64,000 nt of DNA from Allostella vacuolata. GTDB taxonomy: Bacteria; Pseudomonadota; Alphaproteobacteria; ATCC43930; Allostellaceae. Below, one piece after another: positions 61,422 to 64,000 of this stretch. The notes beneath the pieces were generated by a model. That model worked only from the letters and a program-made list of their open reading frames with translations. It was not told the DNA's origin and did not search any database. Within the stretch, counting starts at the first letter, position 1. Each line of letters opens with the position of its first letter. The stretch is from assembly GCA_006739055.1 (NCBI GenBank), contig AP019702.1, positions 2,197,001 through 2,261,000 of the forward strand, read 5' to 3'. The translations under genes and the position numbers were made by a program.

Positions 61422-63518
61422 ATGGGATACAGGCTCGGAATCGACATCGGCGGCACCTTCACCGACCTCGTCTTTCTCGCCCCGGACGGGCAGGTGCTGA
61501 CCAGCAAGGTCCTCTCCACCCCCGACGACTACAGCCGCGGCATCGCCGAGGGGCTGGCGGCCGTGTTCGCGGCCGGGCAGGCCCGGGCGGACGCGGTCGA
61601 CCAGGTGGTGCACGGCACCACGGTCGCGACCAACGCCATCCTCGAGGGCAAGGGCGCCCGGGTCGGCCTGCTGACGACGGAGGGCTTCCGCGACGTGCTG
61701 GAGATCCGGCGCCTGCGCATGCCGGTCCTCTACGACATCAACTGGCAGAAGCCGAAGCCGCTCGTCGACCGCGCGCGCCGCCAGGAGGTGGCCGAGCGGA
61801 TCGATGCCGAGGGCCGGGTCGAGCGCGCGCTCGACCGCGACGGCGCGGCCGCGGCGATCGATGCCCTGCTGGCGGAGGGGGTGGAGGCGATCGCCATCTG
61901 CCTGCTCAACGCCTATGCGTCGGGCGCCCATGAGGAGGAACTGGCGGCGCTGGTCGCGGCCCGCGCGCCGGGCGTGCCGGTCTGCATCTCGAGCGCGCTC
62001 CTGCCCGAGATCAAGGAGTACGAGCGCAGCAGCACGACGGTCGTCAACGCCTACATCATGCCGGTCGTGTCGCGTTACCTGCGCCTGCTGACGTCCGGGC
62101 TGCACGGGCTCGGCGTCACCGCGCCCCTGCGCGTCATGCAGTCGAGCGGCGGCGCGATGGGGGTCGAGGCGGCGTCGACCCGGCCGATCCACCTGATCGA
62201 ATCGGGCCCGGCGGCGGGCGTGGTCGGCGCGGCCGAGCTGTCGCGCCGGCTCGGCGGCCGGCCGCTCATCGCCTTCGACATGGGCGGGACCACGGCCAAG
62301 GCCGCACTCGTCTCCGACGGGCGCTTCGACCGGGTCGGCTCGCTGGAAGTGGGGGGCGGCATCAACATCGCCGGCCGTCTGCTCAACGGCGGCGGCTACC
62401 ATGTCCGCGCGCCGGCCATCGACATCGCCGAGGTGGGGGCGGGCGGCGGGAGCCTGATCCGCATCGACGGCGGCGGCGGCGTCCGGGTCGGGCCGGAAAG
62501 CGCCGGGGCCATGCCGGGCCCGGCCTGCTACGGCCGCGGCGGCACCCAGCCGACGGTGACCGACGCCAACGTCGTCCTGGGTTTCGTCAACCCGGCCTAC
62601 CTGGCGGGCGGCAGCATCCCGATCGACGCCGAGCTGTCGCGCCGGGCGCTGGCGGAGCATGTCGCGGGGCCGCTCGGGCTCGACCTGGAGGCCGCCGCCT
62701 GGGGCGTCCACCGGGTCGCCAACGCGACCATGGCCCGCGCGCTGCGCGCCGTCTCGACCGAGCGCGGGCGCGACCCGCGCGACTTCTCGGTGCTGGCGTT
62801 CGGCGGCAACGGGCCGATCCATGCGGCGGCGCTGGCGGCCTCGCTCGACGTCCGCCGCATCCTGATCCCGCCGGTGCCGGGCCTGTTCAGCGCCCTCGGG
62901 ATGCTCTTCCCGGACACCGAGCACCATTATGTCCGTACCTTCAAGCATGGCCTCGACCAGCTCGACCCGGCGCAGCTGGAAGCGGCCTTCGGGCTGCTGG
63001 AGGCGGACGGCGCCAAGGCGCTGGCCGAGGATGGCTACGCCCCGGCCGCCATGCGCTTCGAGCGCATGGCCGACCTGCGCTATCTTGGCGAGAACTCCGA
63101 ACTGACGCTGCCGCTGCGCGCCGACGGGCCGGCCCGGGACGTGCTGCGGGTCGATTTCGACGCGGTGCACGAGACGACCTACGGCTACCACTCCGCCGAC
63201 GAGGTGGTGGAGATCGTCAATCTGCGCGTGGTCGCCCGCGGCCTGTCCTCGGGGCCCCGGGTGCCGGACGGGCTGTCGGTGTCGGCGGCGCTGGGCAGCC
63301 GGGCGCCGGAGGGCCGCCGCGCGGTCCATTTCGGGCCCGACCACGGCACGCTGGAGGCCGAGGTGGTCGGCCGCCGGGCGATCGGCGCCGCCTGGGAGCC
63401 CGGGCCGCTGCTGATCGAGGAGTATGACAGCACCACCGTCGTCCCGCCCGGCGCCCGCGTGCGCCGCATCCTGTGGGACGTGCTCGAGATCGAACTGGCC
63501 GACCCGCGAGGGGCATGA
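61422..63518 (+). CDS. hyuA: Hydantoinase/oxoprolinase subunit A (HyuA)
   Basis: A 698-residue protein of the N-methylhydantoinase/5-oxoprolinase A family. LGIDIGGTFTDLVFL at the start is the ATP-binding loop, VVHGTTVATNAILEGKGARVGLLTTEGF the conserved second motif, and IAFDMGGTTAKAALV with the later FGGNGPIHAAAL completes the ASKHA-type fold. These enzymes use ATP to open cyclic amides such as hydantoins, oxoproline or related rings, or carboxylate ketones (acetone/acetophenone carboxylases). The ATG at 61422 follows the permease gene closely. The stop overlaps the hyuB start. Confidence 0.93.
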   Translation: MGYRLGIDIGGTFTDLVFLAPDGQVLTSKVLSTPDDYSRGIAEGLAAVFAAGQARADAVDQVVHGTTVATNAILEGKGARVGLLTTEGFRDVLEIRRLRMPVLYDINWQKPKPLVDRARRQEVAERIDAEGRVERALDRDGAAAAIDALLAEGVEAIAICLLNAYASGAHEEELAALVAARAPGVPVCISSALLPEIKEYERSSTTVVNAYIMPVVSRYLRLLTSGLHGLGVTAPLRVMQSSGGAMGVEAASTRPIHLIESGPAAGVVGAAELSRRLGGRPLIAFDMGGTTAKAALVSDGRFDRVGSLEVGGGINIAGRLLNGGGYHVRAPAIDIAEVGAGGGSLIRIDGGGGVRVGPESAGAMPGPACYGRGGTQPTVTDANVVLGFVNPAYLAGGSIPIDAELSRRALAEHVAGPLGLDLEAAAWGVHRVANATMARALRAVSTERGRDPRDFSVLAFGGNGPIHAAALAASLDVRRILIPPVPGLFSALGMLFPDTEHHYVRTFKHGLDQLDPAQLEAAFGLLEADGAKALAEDGYAPAAMRFERMADLRYLGENSELTLPLRADGPARDVLRVDFDAVHETTYGYHSADEVVEIVNLRVVARGLSSGPRVPDGLSVSAALGSRAPEGRRAVHFGPDHGTLEAEVVGRRAIGAAWEPGPLLIEEYDSTTVVPPGARVRRILWDVLEIELADPRGA

Positions 63519-64000
63519 TGAACGAAGTTCCAGTCACGGCCGGCATCCGGCCCGTCGCCGACGACCCCTTTGCCCGGGACCTGGTCAAGAACGCGCTCGC
63601 CACCATCGCCGACGAGATGGCGCTGACGGTCGCGCGCACCGCGCGCTCCTTCGTGGTCAAGGAGGCGCTCGACTTCTCGACCGCGCTCTTCGACGGCAAG
63701 GGCGAGCTGATCGCCCAGGGCACCTGCCTGCCGTTCCACCTGGGCGCCATGCCGTTCGCGGTCGCCGCCGTGATGAAAGAGTTCGGCGACCGCATCGGGC
63801 CGGGCGACCTCTTCATCACCAACGACCCCTATGACGGCAGCACCCACCTGCCGGACATCGTGCTGGTGAAGCCGATCCACGCCGCGGGGGTGCGGGTCGG
63901 CTTCGCCGCCGCGCTCGCCCACATGACCGACATCGGCGGGCGCATCCCGGGCGGCAATGCCAGCGATTCGACCGAGATCTACCAGGAGGGGCTGCGCATC
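63515..64000 (+). CDS. hyuB: Hydantoinase subunit B (HyuB), N-terminal part (cut by window edge)
   Basis: The first 162 residues are visible. VKNALATIADEMALTVARTARSFVVKEALDFSTALFDGKGELIAQ is the conserved opening of hydantoinase B subunits, followed by HLGAMPFAV, GDLFITNDPYDGSTHLPDIV and HMTDIGGRIPGG, which contribute metal and substrate residues. It pairs with HyuA. Adjacent ATG codons at 63515 and 63518 are both possible; the first overlaps the hyuA stop (ATGA). The remaining part (normally over 500 residues in total) lies outside the window. Confidence 0.93.
   Translation, partial: MMNEVPVTAGIRPVADDPFARDLVKNALATIADEMALTVARTARSFVVKEALDFSTALFDGKGELIAQGTCLPFHLGAMPFAVAAVMKEFGDRIGPGDLFITNDPYDGSTHLPDIVLVKPIHAAGVRVGFAAALAHMTDIGGRIPGGNASDSTEIYQEGLRI

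Noticed and set aside
59934-63344. Open frame of 1136 codons antisense to the permeases and hyuA
   Set aside because: Same reason: it is a composition shadow of well-supported plus-strand genes, despite its remarkable length.
1-64000. tRNA, rRNA, CRISPR arrays, insertion sequences, prophage genes
   Set aside because: I found no cloverleaf-like segment, evenly spaced repeat array, transposase, integrase or phage structural motif.

Overview
The window is GC-rich DNA, tightly packed with genes and showing strong third-position G/C bias. It most likely comes from the chromosome of a free-living alphaproteobacterium. The best taxonomic marker is a PhyR-type general stress response regulator (44451-45278), a protein class known only from Alphaproteobacteria. 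The many ABC and TRAP uptake systems and the surface-glycan locus suit a metabolically versatile soil or water organism, perhaps of the Rhodospirillales; that last step is inference. I see no rRNA, tRNA, CRISPR array, insertion sequence or phage gene.

Region 1 (1-11815) is a surface-glycan locus. It holds a family 4 glycosyltransferase cut by the window edge, a beta-sandwich protein, a large GT2-GT4 fusion, two SAM-methyltransferase-like proteins, a Tat-exported glycosidase-like protein, a GT-D type glycosyltransferase and a PAPS-type sulfotransferase. The sulfotransferase is translationally coupled to cysD and a cysN-cysC fusion. Sulfate activation plus a sulfotransferase next to glycosyltransferases suggests a sulfated polysaccharide.

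Region 2 (11916-15570) encodes a two-component system: a membrane histidine kinase with a PAS domain and a response regulator with a MarR-like winged-helix output. Region 3 (15769-26299) holds two GNAT acetyltransferases, a P1 (DmpA-like) aminopeptidase, a gamma-glutamyltransferase-like protein, a four-gene NMT1/SsuA-type ABC transporter followed by a MetE-like methyltransferase, a HAD hydrolase, an SDR protein and a ribbon-helix-helix regulator. Region 4 (26336-29034) has a PHB-depolymerase-type esterase and a hipBA toxin-antitoxin-like pair.

Region 5 (29087-40870) looks like a catabolic island for amine or N-methylated compounds. A minus-strand set (FAD amine oxidase, amidohydrolase, M20 peptidase, creatinase-like M24 protein) is divergent from a Pot-type ABC transporter and a dimethylglycine dehydrogenase-like protein. 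A 29-bp inverted repeat separates this island from leuC-leuD-leuB (41026-44176).

Region 6 (44451-55891) is entirely minus strand. Read in the direction of transcription it runs: stand-alone receiver protein, Asp/Glu racemase-like protein, DMT exporter, two tandem phytanoyl-CoA dioxygenase paralogues, TRAP transporter, zinc alcohol dehydrogenase, MetX-like hydrolase, a CoA-transferase family III protein very like 2-methylfumaryl-CoA isomerase, and phyR. A sequence matching the EcfG stress-sigma promoter consensus lies just upstream of phyR, but neither nepR nor ecfG is here. Region 7 (55941-64000) pairs a polar amino-acid ABC transporter with a 3-hydroxyaspartate/D-threonine aldolase, an amidohydrolase and the start of a hydantoinase/oxoprolinase operon (hyuA, hyuB) that runs off the right edge.
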